From assembly GCA_011605865.1 (NCBI GenBank), contig JAAOZI010000031.1, forward strand, positions 1 through 64,000: a DNA stretch of 64,000 bases. The letters run 5' to 3'. Shown piece after piece: positions 1 through 8,148 of the stretch (position 1 is the first letter of the stretch; the number at the start of each line of letters is the position of its first letter). The stretch is from Archaeoglobales archaeon. Its GTDB lineage: Archaea > Halobacteriota > Archaeoglobi > Archaeoglobales > Archaeoglobaceae. The notes under the pieces were generated by a model that searched no databases, was not told where the DNA came from, and saw only the letters and a program-made list of their open reading frames with translations. A program made the translations under genes and the position numbers.

Positions 1-45
1 CTTCGGGGTGAACGGAAGCTCTGCATCCATCTGGTACCTGCGGGC

Positions 46-305
46 TTATAACCCCTTGCTCTTAGCATACTCGACAGGTCTTTGTTTCTGCCTCTCCAGA
101 TCTTCTCTCTGATCCGCTGAGCTTACCCTAGCATAAATCGCGACCCTACCTTTTGGTGCTTCGCCGAGAAGCCTCTTAATCTCGCTGTATTTACCGGGCG
201 TTTTAATGTACTTGATCTTCCCCGAGTAAGCCCACTCCTTCACAGCAACTAAGAAACGCCGAATATCTTGGCAACTTCACCGGTCGTGTAGGGCTTCTCA
301 GACAT
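46..305 (-). pseudogene. IS607-type serine recombinase (TnpA) relic
   Basis: Read on the minus strand from an ATG at 305, the first 18 codons give a MerR-like helix-turn-helix start (MSEKPYTTGEVAKIFGVS) and then meet a TAG stop. A shift of one base resumes the protein as VAVKEWAYSGKIKYIKTPGK and continues into RVAIYARVSSADQREDLERQ, the start of a serine-recombinase catalytic domain whose nucleophile would be the Ser of YARVSS. A TAA at 46-48 stops it again. Only about 85 residues remain of a family that usually has about 190-200. Frameshift plus early stop make it non-functional. It marks a former IS607-like insertion, and its tnpB partner, if any, lies beyond the left edge. Confidence 0.8.
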
Positions 306-359
306 CTGGGTTATTTAAGTAATTCAAGTTAATAAAACTACGCTAGAGAGAAACTGCTT

Positions 360-606
360 CATAACCCCAAACTTTTCGAGGGAGGTTTGGAAACCGCTTC
401 AGGACGGAGATTGAGAAGCCTAAATAAATAAAAAATGTAAAAATTGCAGATGCAGGCATGTTGCCCAAGATGAGGCTGCAACATGGCCAATGCCTTAATG
501 AGAGGCATGGGATGGGGAAGCTTGGCTTTAAACCTGCAGATAAAGGAAGCGTAAAGCCCCCTTAACGCCGAAAGCCTTGCTTTAAAGGCGGGGCATCTCA
601 CTAGAA
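360..606 (+). mobile_element. Deletion derivative of an IS200/IS605-family element
   Basis: About 250 bp without a real gene. The left part (about 392-432) has the subterminal motif cctaaataaataaa that is also seen at 28.4 and 56.5 kb. The right part (about 480-606) carries the decayed end of tnpB (ATGGCCAATGCCTTAATGAG region), the segment with GATAAAGGAAGCG, and the terminal palindrome around CTTTAAAGGCGGGGC, ending in CTCACT. It shares internal sequence with the relic at 56.5 kb (CAGATGC-GGCATGTTGCCCAAG), so the two descend from the same internally deleted copy. No transposase remains. The 80-codon minus-strand frame across it is a chance reading. Confidence 0.7.
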
Positions 607-648
607 CGACTCCGGAATACTTATTTGAAGCTAGTGAAAATTAGTTTT

Positions 649-1902
649 GTGAAAGTTGCGATAGAAACGTATGGATGCACGATGAATCAAGCAGATTCGG
701 ATATCATGAGAGCACTTATTTCGGAGAATTTTACTCTCTCTGATGTTTCGGAAGCAGATGTAGTTGTCATAAATTCATGTGGAGTAATCGATTTTACAGA
801 AAGGAAAATATTGAAGAGAATTCAAGAATTGAAAGGTCTGGGCAAGAAAGTTGTTCTCGCAGGTTGTCTTTCAAGGATTTCAAGGGAAGCTTTAAGATTA
901 TCAGACTCTGTGGTAGCTCCAGATAATCTTGACAAAATAGTAGATGCAATAAAAGGGGCTTACAATGGTGGGTCAGCTTTTCTCCAGTGGAGAGATTTAG
1001 ATAAAACCTTTTTACCAAAGCTTAGGTTAAGAGAAAATGTAATTGCTATTGTTTCGATTTCTGAGGGCTGCATGGGTCACTGCTCTTTTTGTGCGACGAA
1101 ATTTGCAAGAGGGAGGCTTAGAAGCTTCTCCCTAGAAAAAATAGTTGAAGAAGTCGAGAATGCAGTTAAACAGGGTTTCAAGGAAATCCAGATTACGTCT
1201 CAAGACACAGGTTGCTATGGTCTTGATAAAGGAAAGCTGATGTTACCAGAACTGCTTGAAAGGATTGGAAAGATTGAGGGAGATTTCAGAGTGAGAGTCG
1301 GAATGATGAACCCACAGTACGCTAAGGCTATGATTGAGGATCTTTTAAATGCGTTCGATAATGAAAAGATTTACAAATTCCTGCACTTGCCAGTTCAGAG
1401 CGGGGATAATGTGGTTTTAGATCATATGAAACGTGGACATACCGTTGAAGACTTCTTGGAGGTTGTAGACAGTTTCAGAAAAAGATTTGATATAACTTTG
1501 TCTACTGATATAATTGTTGGATATCCGACTGAAAATGAAGATTCGTTCTGGAAAACCTACGAGCTGATAGAAAAGGTTAGACCCGACATAGTGAATATAA
1601 CTAGATTTTCGAAAAGAGAAGGAACACTGGCTGGAAAATTGAAGCAGATACCTGGGTGGATTGTGAAAGAGAGATCTAGAAAACTCACAGAGCTCTGTGT
1701 CAAAATAGGTTTGGAGAACAACAGGAAGTACATTGGAAAAGATTTTAGAGTTCTAGTGACGAGTCACGGGAAGAAGTGGATGCTTTCAAGAACTGATTCT
1801 TACAGGGCCGTGATAACGAAGGGTAAATTGGGAGAATTTAGGAGAGTAAAGATAGGAGACTGCAGGCACAATTATTTATTGGACATAGAACTAAAAAGTT
1901 AA
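649..1902 (+). CDS. tRNA-t6A37 methylthiotransferase, MiaB/CDKAL1-like
   Basis: Radical-SAM enzyme that adds a methylthio group to N6-threonylcarbamoyl-A37 of tRNA (archaeal e-MtaB/CDKAL branch), cytosolic. Numbered from the GTG at 649 it has 417 residues. The N-terminal UPF0004 domain has three cluster cysteines, about C10, C44 and C73, in YGCTMNQ, NSCGV and AGCLS. The radical-SAM motif CMGHCSFC is at about 141-148, and a TRAM-like tail ends the protein. An upstream TTG at 625 would add eight residues, but family members start at the K-V-x-I-E-T-Y-G-C strand, so GTG 649 is preferred. It stands alone downstream of an IS relic. The exact substrate is inferred from the family. Confidence 0.88.
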   Translation: MKVAIETYGCTMNQADSDIMRALISENFTLSDVSEADVVVINSCGVIDFTERKILKRIQELKGLGKKVVLAGCLSRISREALRLSDSVVAPDNLDKIVDAIKGAYNGGSAFLQWRDLDKTFLPKLRLRENVIAIVSISEGCMGHCSFCATKFARGRLRSFSLEKIVEEVENAVKQGFKEIQITSQDTGCYGLDKGKLMLPELLERIGKIEGDFRVRVGMMNPQYAKAMIEDLLNAFDNEKIYKFLHLPVQSGDNVVLDHMKRGHTVEDFLEVVDSFRKRFDITLSTDIIVGYPTENEDSFWKTYELIEKVRPDIVNITRFSKREGTLAGKLKQIPGWIVKERSRKLTELCVKIGLENNRKYIGKDFRVLVTSHGKKWMLSRTDSYRAVITKGKLGEFRRVKIGDCRHNYLLDIELKS

Positions 1903-1910
1903 GAAAAATC

Positions 1911-1964
1911 TTTATATATCCGGACTCCGAAAAGTTTATATAGCTTTACGCAAAGCTTATATAT
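1911..1964 (+). promoter_or_regulatory. Triple TATA-like region before gar1-tfb
   Basis: Three TATA-like strings follow one another in the spacer: TTTATATAT at 1911-1919, TTTATATA at 1935-1942 and TTATATAT at 1957-1964. The middle one lies about 29 nt before the gar1 ATG at 1968, right for a nearly leaderless transcript. The third is too close to serve that ATG and, if used, would start transcripts inside gar1, which could feed tfb alone. Seen in sequence; usage is inferred. Confidence 0.5.
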
Positions 1965-1967
1965 TGC

Positions 1968-2270
1968 ATGAGAAAACTGATCAATCTTGGAAAACCCGCG
2001 AAAACGACGAAGTCTGGTTTCATTCTCGTTCCAGTATCTCCCACCAATATCCCGAAAATTGGAGATAGGGTTGTAACGAGGAAGATGGAAGAGGTGGGCG
2101 TAATTGTGGATTTAATAGGGCCAGTATCATCTCCATTTGCCTTGGTTAAGCCGAGCAAGGTTGTTAATGAGGATTTGTTTGTGGTGAGAGGTTATGGTGG
2201 AGATAGAAAAGGTGAAGGAGAAGGAGTTGGAAAAGGAAGTAGAAAAGGAAGTAGAAAGAAAGGAGATTGA
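1968..2270 (+). CDS. gar1: H/ACA RNP protein Gar1-like
   Basis: Small beta-barrel protein of the archaeal H/ACA ribonucleoprotein, which pseudouridylates rRNA with Cbf5, Nop10 and L7Ae. The core spans about residues 1-72: [13 protein letters not shown], then [19 protein letters not shown], and the [13 protein letters not shown] strand typical of Gar1. The last ~28 residues are a Gly/Lys/Arg-rich tail read from purine-rich DNA that also encodes the start of TFB in another frame, a 77 bp overlap. That tail resembles the RGG-like tails of eukaryotic Gar1 but may be a by-product of the overlap. The gar1-tfb order is common in Euryarchaeota. Confidence 0.85.
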   Translation: MRKLINLGKPAKTTKSGFILVPVSPTNIPKIGDRVVTRKMEEVGVIVDLIGPVSSPFALVKPSKVVNEDLFVVRGYGGDRKGEGEGVGKGSRKGSRKKGD

Positions 2271-3186
2271 AAGAGAGGAAGATATAGAAGTTTGTCCTGA
2301 ATGTGGGAGTCCCAGACTTATTCGCGATTATAAGCGGGGAGAGTTCATATGTCAGGACTGTGGTCTAGTAATTGAAGATCAGTACATAGATTCGGGTCCA
2401 GAATGGAGAGCTTTTGATAGTGAGCAGAGAGACAGAAGAGCCAGGGTGGGCGCTCCGGTAACGTTTACGATCCATGATAAAGGTCTCTCGACAATAATTG
2501 ACTGGAGCAACAAAGATTATTACGGAAAAGCCATTTCAGTCAGAAACAGAGCGCAACTTTTTAGACTCAGAAAGTGGCAACGCAGGATTAGAATAAGCAA
2601 TGCAGCTGAAAGAAACCTCGCATTTGCGCTTAGCGAGCTTGACAGAATGGCTTCAGCCCTAGGATTGCCGAAAAGTGTAAGGGAAGCCGCTTCAGTTATT
2701 TACAGAAAGGCAGTCGAAAAGAATCTTATCCGCGGGAGGAGCATCGAGGGAGTTGTAGCTGCAGCCCTTTACTGTGCATGCAGACAAGCTGGCGTTCCAA
2801 GGACTTTGGAAGAAATTGCGACGTATTCGAGGGTAGACAGAAAGGAAATTGGTAGGACTTATAGGTTCATAACTAGAGAACTGGGAATAAAGCTAATGCC
2901 AACTAGTCCGGCTGATTATGTTCCAAGATTCTGCGCTGCTTTGAATCTAAGCGGGGAAGTTCAGAGAAAAGCAATAGAGATAATAAAGAAAGCTGAGGAG
3001 AGAGAACTTACGAGCGGCAGAGGTCCGACTGGAGTTGCTGCCGCTGCTATTTACGTGGCTTCGATACTCTTGGGCGAAAGAAGAACACAAAGGGAAGTTG
3101 CTGAAGTTGCTGGTGTGACTGAGGTAACAATAAGAAATAGATACAAAGAGCTTACAGAAAAACTGGGAATAGAAATAATACTTTAA
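2194..3186 (+). CDS. tfb: Transcription initiation factor TFB
   Basis: Archaeal TFIIB homologue (330 aa) that binds the TBP-TATA complex and recruits RNA polymerase. A highly charged Glu/Lys N-terminal stretch (residues 1-32) precedes the zinc ribbon, with C34, C37, C53 and C56 in CPECG and CQDCG. The B-reader/linker follows (SGPEWRAFD, then [20 protein letters not shown]). Two cyclin repeats fill about 120-330, the second ending in the [23 protein letters not shown]. Its start lies inside gar1 in a different frame, implying coupled expression. The charged extension before the zinc ribbon is longer than in many TFBs. The start is the only ATG before the ribbon. Confidence 0.96.
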   Translation: MVEIEKVKEKELEKEVEKEVERKEIEREEDIEVCPECGSPRLIRDYKRGEFICQDCGLVIEDQYIDSGPEWRAFDSEQRDRRARVGAPVTFTIHDKGLSTIIDWSNKDYYGKAISVRNRAQLFRLRKWQRRIRISNAAERNLAFALSELDRMASALGLPKSVREAASVIYRKAVEKNLIRGRSIEGVVAAALYCACRQAGVPRTLEEIATYSRVDRKEIGRTYRFITRELGIKLMPTSPADYVPRFCAALNLSGEVQRKAIEIIKKAEERELTSGRGPTGVAAAAIYVASILLGERRTQREVAEVAGVTEVTIRNRYKELTEKLGIEIIL

Positions 3187-3431
3187 TCCTTAAGAAGCTC
3201 TTCAAGCTTTTCTCTGTTGAATCCAAGAACCCATTTATCCCCCTTTACAAGTAGGGGGACGGAATAGCTTTTTGATATGTTATATATTTTTTCGATCACT
3301 TTTTTTCTTTCTTCTCCTTCCAGTTTGTCCACCCATATAACTTCGAAGTCGGCTTTCGCGGTTTTGAGAAATTCCAAAGCCCTTTTGCAATGCGGACAGG
3401 TTGTTAAACCATACAAGGTTACTTTGGTCAT
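3183..3431 (-). CDS. Glutaredoxin-like thiol-disulfide protein
   Basis: An 82-residue thioredoxin-fold protein. The dithiol CPHC is at residues 12-15 directly after the first beta strand ([14 protein letters not shown]), and the cis-proline region SYSVPLLV follows the second helix, so the glutaredoxin/thioredoxin core is complete. It probably acts in cytosolic thiol redox chemistry; its electron donor is not evident here. ATG 3431 is chosen because upstream codons of the longer open frame belong to IS-relic sequence. It converges on tfb, and the two stops overlap by 4 bp. Confidence 0.85.
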   Translation of the reverse strand: MTKVTLYGLTTCPHCKRALEFLKTAKADFEVIWVDKLEGEERKKVIEKIYNISKSYSVPLLVKGDKWVLGFNREKLEELLKD

Positions 3432-3469
3432 AAATAAAGTATTCTTGAAATTTTTAAATTTTTGCGGCT

Positions 3470-4085
3470 TTTTCTGAATTTTGTCGCTGCAAGAGCAGGG
3501 AGTTTCGGGATTACATCTCCCCTCTTTGGGGGATTTAATCCCCTGGCCGGCCAATTACCCCTATCAATTTCAGGACTCGAGTTATGAGAATGTTGTATGC
3601 AGCTGCCAGATGTGTTGAAAACTTTTTCAGCCTTTAATCTTTTTCCCGCAGCTATCTCCATGTATCTGGCATTTTGGTGAGGTTTTTCCTCGTCAACGAA
3701 GGAAACCGCAGTGCTATATTCCTCAGCAACCTCATAGATTTTCCTGAGCAGGTAGCCATATGTCCAAACATGGACGTTGCTGAAGTTCCCCACTTTTCAT
3801 TTTTCTGAGCTTTTTGATGCTTTCAGGCCATATTTGTTCAGCGTAGACTGGTATTCTGCAAATCCTTTTTCCCCAGCTTCAGCTTCTTTTCAGCATTCTT
3901 ATCAATGAAAGCTCCAATGCTAGTCCTCTTCATCTTTGCCTCCCAGTTTTTTGTTCGGAGAGCATAAGACAAATACAGAGGTTCAATCAGCATCTTTATG
4001 GTTGGTTCTTCAGGACAACCCTAGAGGACAATCATAACAAACTTTTCCATCATCCCGCCCTGAAGGGTGGGACTTTCAGTTGTAA
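3470..4085 (-). pseudogene. Degenerate tnpB of an IS200/IS605-type element
   Basis: This 600 bp gap holds broken TnpB sequence on the minus strand. The element left end is recognisable at 4052-4085 (a cccgccctgaagggtggg hairpin followed by actttcagttgtaa). Downstream, fragments in shifting frames read RICRIPVYAEQIWPESIKK, NVHVWTYGYLLRKIYEVAEE, VSFVDEE and AAYNILITRVLKLIGVIGRP, which match the middle and C-terminal parts of TnpB. The zinc-finger block expected after VSFVDEE is scrambled. Several frameshifts and stops make it non-coding. The 121-codon frame at 3428-3793 is part of this relic, not a gene. Confidence 0.75.
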
Positions 4086-4099
4086 ACTGAATGCAAAAA

Positions 4100-4109
4100 C
4101 TTAAATTTT
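4100..4109 (+). promoter_or_regulatory. TATA box of the eIF5A-agmatinase operon
   Basis: CTTAAATTTT, preceded by a purine-rich BRE-like GCAAAAA, lies about 25 nt before the eIF5A ATG at 4130. That spacing implies a leaderless transcript. Confidence 0.5.
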
Positions 4110-4129
4110 CTTGTATTTTTTCGAGTCAC

Positions 4130-4516
4130 ATGAAAGAGCAGGTAGAAGTCCGACAGCTGAGGGAAGGGGGATATATAGTAATTGATGAAGAGCCCTGTGA
4201 GATAATTAGCATTTCTGTTAGTAAACCAGGAAAGCATGGGGCTGCTAAGGCTCGAATAGATGCTATTGGTATCTTCGATTCCCAAAAAAGGAGCATAGTT
4301 GAACCGGTCACAGCAAAGGTTTATGTTCCACTTGTCGAAAGAAAAAGAGCACAAGTTTTGAGCGTTACAAAAGAGAACGCACAGCTGATGGATCTGAATA
4401 CTTTTGAGACATTTGAACTTCCGATTCCAGAGAACTTGAAGGATAAAATTCAAGCAGGAGTCGAAGTGGTTTATCTGGAATCTCTCGGAAAGAGAAAAAT
4501 TGAGAGGCTAGCGTAA
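4130..4516 (+). CDS. eif5A: Translation factor aIF5A
   Basis: Archaeal/eukaryal initiation and elongation factor 5A, 128 residues, which rescues ribosomes stalled at difficult peptide bonds. The KOW-like N-domain contains the loop SKPGKHGAAK, where K35 is the residue expected to be converted to deoxyhypusine/hypusine. The C-domain is an OB fold. ATG 4130 matches the family start and the TATA spacing; the upstream in-frame ATG at 4091 would place the start before the TATA box. The agmatinase gene begins on the last base of its stop codon, which joins the factor to the pathway making the polyamine used for its own modification. Confidence 0.95.
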   Translation: MKEQVEVRQLREGGYIVIDEEPCEIISISVSKPGKHGAAKARIDAIGIFDSQKRSIVEPVTAKVYVPLVERKRAQVLSVTKENAQLMDLNTFETFELPIPENLKDKIQAGVEVVYLESLGKRKIERLA

Positions 4517-5340
4517 TGCATATTGATTCATATTTTTCAATTTCTAATTCTGAAATAGAGAAAGCCGATTACGTTATATATGGTATTCCATACGATGCAA
4601 CACAGTCTTTTAAACCTGGAGCTAGATTCGCTCCAAATGCGATAAGAGAGGCGAGTTGGAATCTTGAATCGTATTCTCAGTTCTTCTCCTTTGATTTGTC
4701 GTTAGCAAAAGTTTGCGATGCAGGAAATATTCTTTGTGATGGTAATTTCTTAGACATAGGAAAAAGGATCGACGAATTTTTGGTTAAAGTTAAGGGTATA
4801 CCAATTGCACTGGGTGGGGAACATAGCGTGAGCATCTTAACAACTAAAAGATTCAGAAAATCCTGTTTTGTTGTTTTTGATGCCCATTTCGATCTTAGAG
4901 ATGAATTCGATGGTAACAGATTCAACCATGCATGCACTAGTAGGAGGGTATTTGAAGAGGGTTTTGAGGTTGTTATATTGGGTGTTAGGAGTGGTTGTAA
5001 AGAGGAGAGGGAGTTTGCGGACAAAAATGGGGTAGTTTACAGATTTTCTTGGAATATAGAAAAACCTTTAGATTTACTCGAAATTTTGGGAGTATATGAC
5101 AGGATTTATTTATCCATTGACATGGATGTTTTTGATCCATCTTTTGCCCCTGGTGTTTCGACTCCGGAACCCTTTGGGATAGATCCGAGAATAATTTTGC
5201 CTATTTTTTCCGAGATTGCTAAGAAAGTCGTTGCAATGGACATTGTGGAAGTCGTTCCGGATGAAAACAAGATAACTCAGACACTTGCTGCTAAATTAAT
5301 TTTTGAATTTATTTCGGCAAGAGAAAGCAAAAATTTTTAA
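4516..5340 (+). CDS. speB: Agmatinase (agmatine ureohydrolase)
   Basis: Manganese ureohydrolase of 274 residues that splits agmatine into putrescine and urea in archaeal polyamine synthesis. The metal-binding set is complete: H103 in GGEHSVS; D122, H124 and D126 in DAHFDLRD; D202 and D204 in SIDMDVFDPSFAPGVSTPEP. This last block is diagnostic for the arginase/agmatinase family. The start overlaps the eIF5A stop by one base (TAATG), so translation is probably coupled. Agmatinase rather than arginase is inferred from the archaeal context and from eIF5A coupling. Confidence 0.92.
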   Translation: MHIDSYFSISNSEIEKADYVIYGIPYDATQSFKPGARFAPNAIREASWNLESYSQFFSFDLSLAKVCDAGNILCDGNFLDIGKRIDEFLVKVKGIPIALGGEHSVSILTTKRFRKSCFVVFDAHFDLRDEFDGNRFNHACTSRRVFEEGFEVVILGVRSGCKEEREFADKNGVVYRFSWNIEKPLDLLEILGVYDRIYLSIDMDVFDPSFAPGVSTPEPFGIDPRIILPIFSEIAKKVVAMDIVEVVPDENKITQTLAAKLIFEFISARESKNF

Positions 5341-5357
5341 TTCTTTCCAATTTTTTA
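5333..5357 (+). terminator. T-run terminator after speB
   Basis: Two T-runs (AATTTTTAATTCTTTCC then AATTTTTTAG) span and follow the speB stop. Archaeal transcription ends at such U-tracts, so this is a reasonable terminator for the eIF5A-speB transcript. Confidence 0.4.
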
Positions 5358-5365
5358 GCCATTGA

Positions 5366-5400
5366 ATCCGAGGTGAGCCACCTCGCCTTTAAAGGCGGTA
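5366..5400 (-). mobile_element. Solo right end of an IS200/IS605-family element
   Basis: The string GTGAGCCACCTCGCCTTTAAAGGCGG carries the same terminal palindrome (CGCCTTTAAAGGCG) and the terminal GTGAG as the derivative at 28.24 kb, read in minus orientation. Nothing else of the element remains. It lies just before a truncated thi4 fragment and may mark the deletion that removed the front of that gene. Confidence 0.55.
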
Positions 5401-5435
5401 GCTCAGAGAGAGTAGAGCAGTTGTAGACACAACAT

Positions 5436-5685
5436 GACATGATGCAGAAGCGATCGCAGTAGCTGCCTTCAAATAGCAGTTCTTGGTGAGAGATCAGCTT
5501 TTGTAGAAAAATCTGAGAAACTCGTTGTTGAAAAAACCGGGAAGATCTTTGATGGCCTCTACGTTGCAGGGATAGCTGTGGCTGCGGTCAATTCATTGCC
5601 CCGAATGGGTCCAATTTTTGGCGGAATGCTCCTGAGCGGCAAAAGAATAGCCGAAATTGTTGCAAAGGATTTAAGTTCGAAATAG
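5436..5685 (+). pseudogene. Thi4 (thiazole/ribose-1,5-bisphosphate isomerase family) C-terminal remnant
   Basis: Only the last ~80 residues of a Thi4-family flavoprotein survive. One frame reads [12 protein letters not shown] (5436-5471) and meets a TAG. After a one-base shift the frame continues through [19 protein letters not shown] and [16 protein letters not shown] to a stop at 5683-5685. The [14 protein letters not shown] block is the FAD/product-binding tail of Thi4. The N-terminal ~180 residues, including the Rossmann motif, are missing; an IS right end lies directly upstream. No start codon remains, so it cannot be expressed as a protein. Confidence 0.8.
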
Positions 5686-5690
5686 AAATT

Positions 5691-5715
5691 TTTATAAATC
5701 TTAAGAATATCTTAA
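5691..5715 (+). promoter_or_regulatory. TATA box and inverted-repeat operator candidate
   Basis: TTTATAAA at 5691-5698 lies about 26 nt before the ATG at 5720, suggesting a leaderless start. Between them, TTAAGAATATCTTAA (5701-5715) is an inverted repeat with 6-nt arms TTAAGA/TCTTAA around a 3-nt spacer. Its position between TATA and start would let a bound protein block initiation. The regulator is unknown. Confidence 0.4.
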
Positions 5716-5719
5716 TTTC

Positions 5720-6706
5720 ATGTCAGAAAAATTTGATTTCAGAAAAGCCCTATTTTTATTAGTTGTGGGTAATACGAAGACGGCTGAAATCCCGGGAATT
5801 ACGATTGCAGGTGCGAATGAAGAACTGATAAAATATACGCCTCCTGCAGATGCGGAGTTGCTTTATTATGGAAGATGCCTTAGTATTGATTCAATTCCCG
5901 CAACCCCAGATGGTAAGCCTACTCCGGCTCTGATAACATACACCGCTTTGAGGCTTACAGGTATTCCTTTGCTTGTTGTGGATTCGGGGCTTATGGTAAA
6001 ACCCAAGATTCCGTATATTTCCCTTGACGCTCCTGTTGGGGAAAATATAGCCATTAATCCTGCGATGAAAGTAGAAGATGTTGAGAGAGTTGTAAGAAAT
6101 GGAAAAATACTTGGGGAACAACTTTCCAAGCTTGCCGATTTGATCGTAATAGGTGAAAGCATTCCGGCTGGAACTACAACTGCCGGAGCTGTCCTGAAAG
6201 CGCTTGGATTTGAACCTAAAGTTTCTTCAAGCATGCCAAACAATCCAATCGAGCTTAAGCAGAGAGTTATAAACGAAGCTGTTAAAAGAGTAAAGGGCAG
6301 AGATCCGACAGAAATAATAGCCTCAGTTGGTGATCCCGTAATGGCGGGAATTTATGGCATACTAAACGGATGCAAGAAAGCTTTGCTTGCGGGAGGCACT
6401 CAAATGGTGGCAATTGCAAATTTGGCAAAGAATTTGGACTGTGAATTCTCCATAGCCACTACAGAATTTGTTGCAAATGACAGAAATGCAGATTTATCAT
6501 TAGCTCCTTGCAGGGTTCATGTTGCGAGAATTCCGCTTAAAAAATCGAAGTATGAGGGGCTGAGAGCTTATGCTTACGGATTCGTTAAGGAGGGTGTCGG
6601 AGCTGGAGGAATGGCATTTATTGCGCATCAAATGGGGATAGATGAAGAAGTGTTGCTGAGAGAGATCGAGAGAGATTATGAAAGGATAGTTTTGAGATTA
6701 GGTTGA
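5720..6706 (+). CDS. UPF0284 / archaeal CobT-like phosphoribosyltransferase
   Basis: A 328-residue member of the TIGR00303/UPF0284 family, related to nicotinate-nucleotide:dimethylbenzimidazole phosphoribosyltransferase (CobT), which activates the lower-ligand base of cobamides. Family-like blocks are [19 protein letters not shown] (about 149-167), [16 protein letters not shown] (about 200-215), a Gly-rich [12 protein letters not shown] (about 225-236) and [19 protein letters not shown] near the C-terminus. The first two resemble the product-binding loop and Gly-rich helix of CobT. The substrate in archaea is not settled; a cobamide role is inferred. Its promoter holds an inverted repeat. gatB follows. 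Confidence 0.8.
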   Translation: MSEKFDFRKALFLLVVGNTKTAEIPGITIAGANEELIKYTPPADAELLYYGRCLSIDSIPATPDGKPTPALITYTALRLTGIPLLVVDSGLMVKPKIPYISLDAPVGENIAINPAMKVEDVERVVRNGKILGEQLSKLADLIVIGESIPAGTTTAGAVLKALGFEPKVSSSMPNNPIELKQRVINEAVKRVKGRDPTEIIASVGDPVMAGIYGILNGCKKALLAGGTQMVAIANLAKNLDCEFSIATTEFVANDRNADLSLAPCRVHVARIPLKKSKYEGLRAYAYGFVKEGVGAGGMAFIAHQMGIDEEVLLREIERDYERIVLRLG

Positions 6707-6735
6707 GAATTTTTTTAAACAATGTAACTTCTTTT

Positions 6736-8148
6736 ATGGACGTCATCATAGGACTTGAGGTTCATGCGCAGTTGAACAAACTTAAAAGTAAGCTTTTCTG
6801 CTCATGCTCAACGAGTTATCATAAAAGCCCTCCAAACACTCATGTCTGTCCGGTTTGCCTTGGTATGCCCGGAGCAATGCCGGTTGTGAATAAAGAAGCT
6901 GTAAAAGCCGGAATAAAAGTTGCATTGGCTTTAAATGCAAAGATACAACCGATGATGGTCTTCGACAGAAAGAATTATTTTTATCCTGATCTTCCCAAGA
7001 ACTTCCAGATAAGTCAGTATGATCGTCCCCTTGCGCTTGGGGGACATGTAATTATAGAATCAGACGGAAAAGAAAAGAAAATCACGCTGAAGAGAATTCA
7101 TTTGGAAGAAGATCCCGGAAAGCTTAGTTACAAAGGCTCCATAACCACCGCGAGCTATTCGCTTATAGACTACAACAGGAGCGGAATGCCTCTACTGGAA
7201 ATCGTAACCGAACCTGTGATAAGCTCCCCCAGAGAGGCAAGGATTTTTCTCAACAAACTTAGAATGATTTTGGAGTATCTAGACGTCTTTAATGGCGAAC
7301 TGGAGGGAGCTATGAGAGTTGATGCAAATGTATCAATAGCCGGTGGTGCAAGAGTGGAGATAAAGAACATATCTTCCTTCAAGGGAGTTGAAAAGGCTTT
7401 AAATTATGAAATAATGAGGCAGAGAAACCTGATAAAGAGAGGCAAATCCGTTTTGAGAGAGACTAGACATTTTGATGAGGCCCAAGAAATTACCGTTTCT
7501 TTGAGGAGCAAAGAGGAGGAGCAGGATTACAGGTACTTCCCTGAGCCAGATCTGCCGGTTATCTATACAGAAGAACTCGTGAAAGAGGTAATTGGAACGC
7601 TTCCAGAAATGCCTGAGGAAAAGAGAGAAAGACTGAAAGCGGAGTATGGAATTCCTGACAATTACGCAAGAGTTCTGATTTTGGATCTTAAGATGGCAGA
7701 ATATTTCGAAAAAGTAGCGAAATTGGTTTCTCCAAGGATTGCAGTTACTTGGATTGTTGATATTCTTCGCGGGGAACTTAACTATCGCGATCTTAGTTTT
7801 TATGAATGCTTCAATCTCATGAGCCCGGAGGAATTTGCAAGACTTCTTAGCTTCTTCATCGAGGAGAAAATAACTGAAAAAGGTGTCGTTGAAGTTATAA
7901 GAACGAAACTTGATGAGGGAGGAGAGATAGAGGAGATAATCGAGAAAAAGGGATTGTTTGCGATTCCGAAAAGCGAGATAGAGAGGTTTTGCAGAGAAGC
8001 AATTGAGGAAAATCCAAAGGCAGTTCAGGATTATTACAGCGGAAAAAAGCAAGCATTGAACTTTCTAGTTGGGCAGGTGATGAAGAAGACAAAAGGTAGG
8101 GCTGATCCGGAGGAAACTGCAAAAATAATAGCAAGAATGTTGGGATGA
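6736..8148 (+). CDS. gatB: Asp-tRNA(Asn)/Glu-tRNA(Gln) amidotransferase subunit B
   Basis: tRNA-binding kinase subunit (470 aa) of the GatCAB amidotransferase, which converts mischarged Asp-tRNA(Asn), and possibly Glu-tRNA(Gln), to the amide form. It starts with the family signature [13 protein letters not shown]. It has zinc ligands in [14 protein letters not shown] and [10 protein letters not shown], the cradle motif [20 protein letters not shown], and [15 protein letters not shown]. Helical and YqeY-like tail domains complete it. Archaea use GatDE for Gln, so here it most likely serves Asn. GatA and GatC are not in the window. ATG 6736 is preferred over an in-frame ATG at 6703 because the family begins there. 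Confidence 0.95.
   Translation: MDVIIGLEVHAQLNKLKSKLFCSCSTSYHKSPPNTHVCPVCLGMPGAMPVVNKEAVKAGIKVALALNAKIQPMMVFDRKNYFYPDLPKNFQISQYDRPLALGGHVIIESDGKEKKITLKRIHLEEDPGKLSYKGSITTASYSLIDYNRSGMPLLEIVTEPVISSPREARIFLNKLRMILEYLDVFNGELEGAMRVDANVSIAGGARVEIKNISSFKGVEKALNYEIMRQRNLIKRGKSVLRETRHFDEAQEITVSLRSKEEEQDYRYFPEPDLPVIYTEELVKEVIGTLPEMPEEKRERLKAEYGIPDNYARVLILDLKMAEYFEKVAKLVSPRIAVTWIVDILRGELNYRDLSFYECFNLMSPEEFARLLSFFIEEKITEKGVVEVIRTKLDEGGEIEEIIEKKGLFAIPKSEIERFCREAIEENPKAVQDYYSGKKQALNFLVGQVMKKTKGRADPEETAKIIARMLG

Noticed and set aside
7399-8052. 217-codon minus-strand open frame inside gatB
   Set aside because: Lies wholly antisense to a clearly conserved gatB; composition is Phe/Leu/Ser-rich as expected for an antisense shadow.
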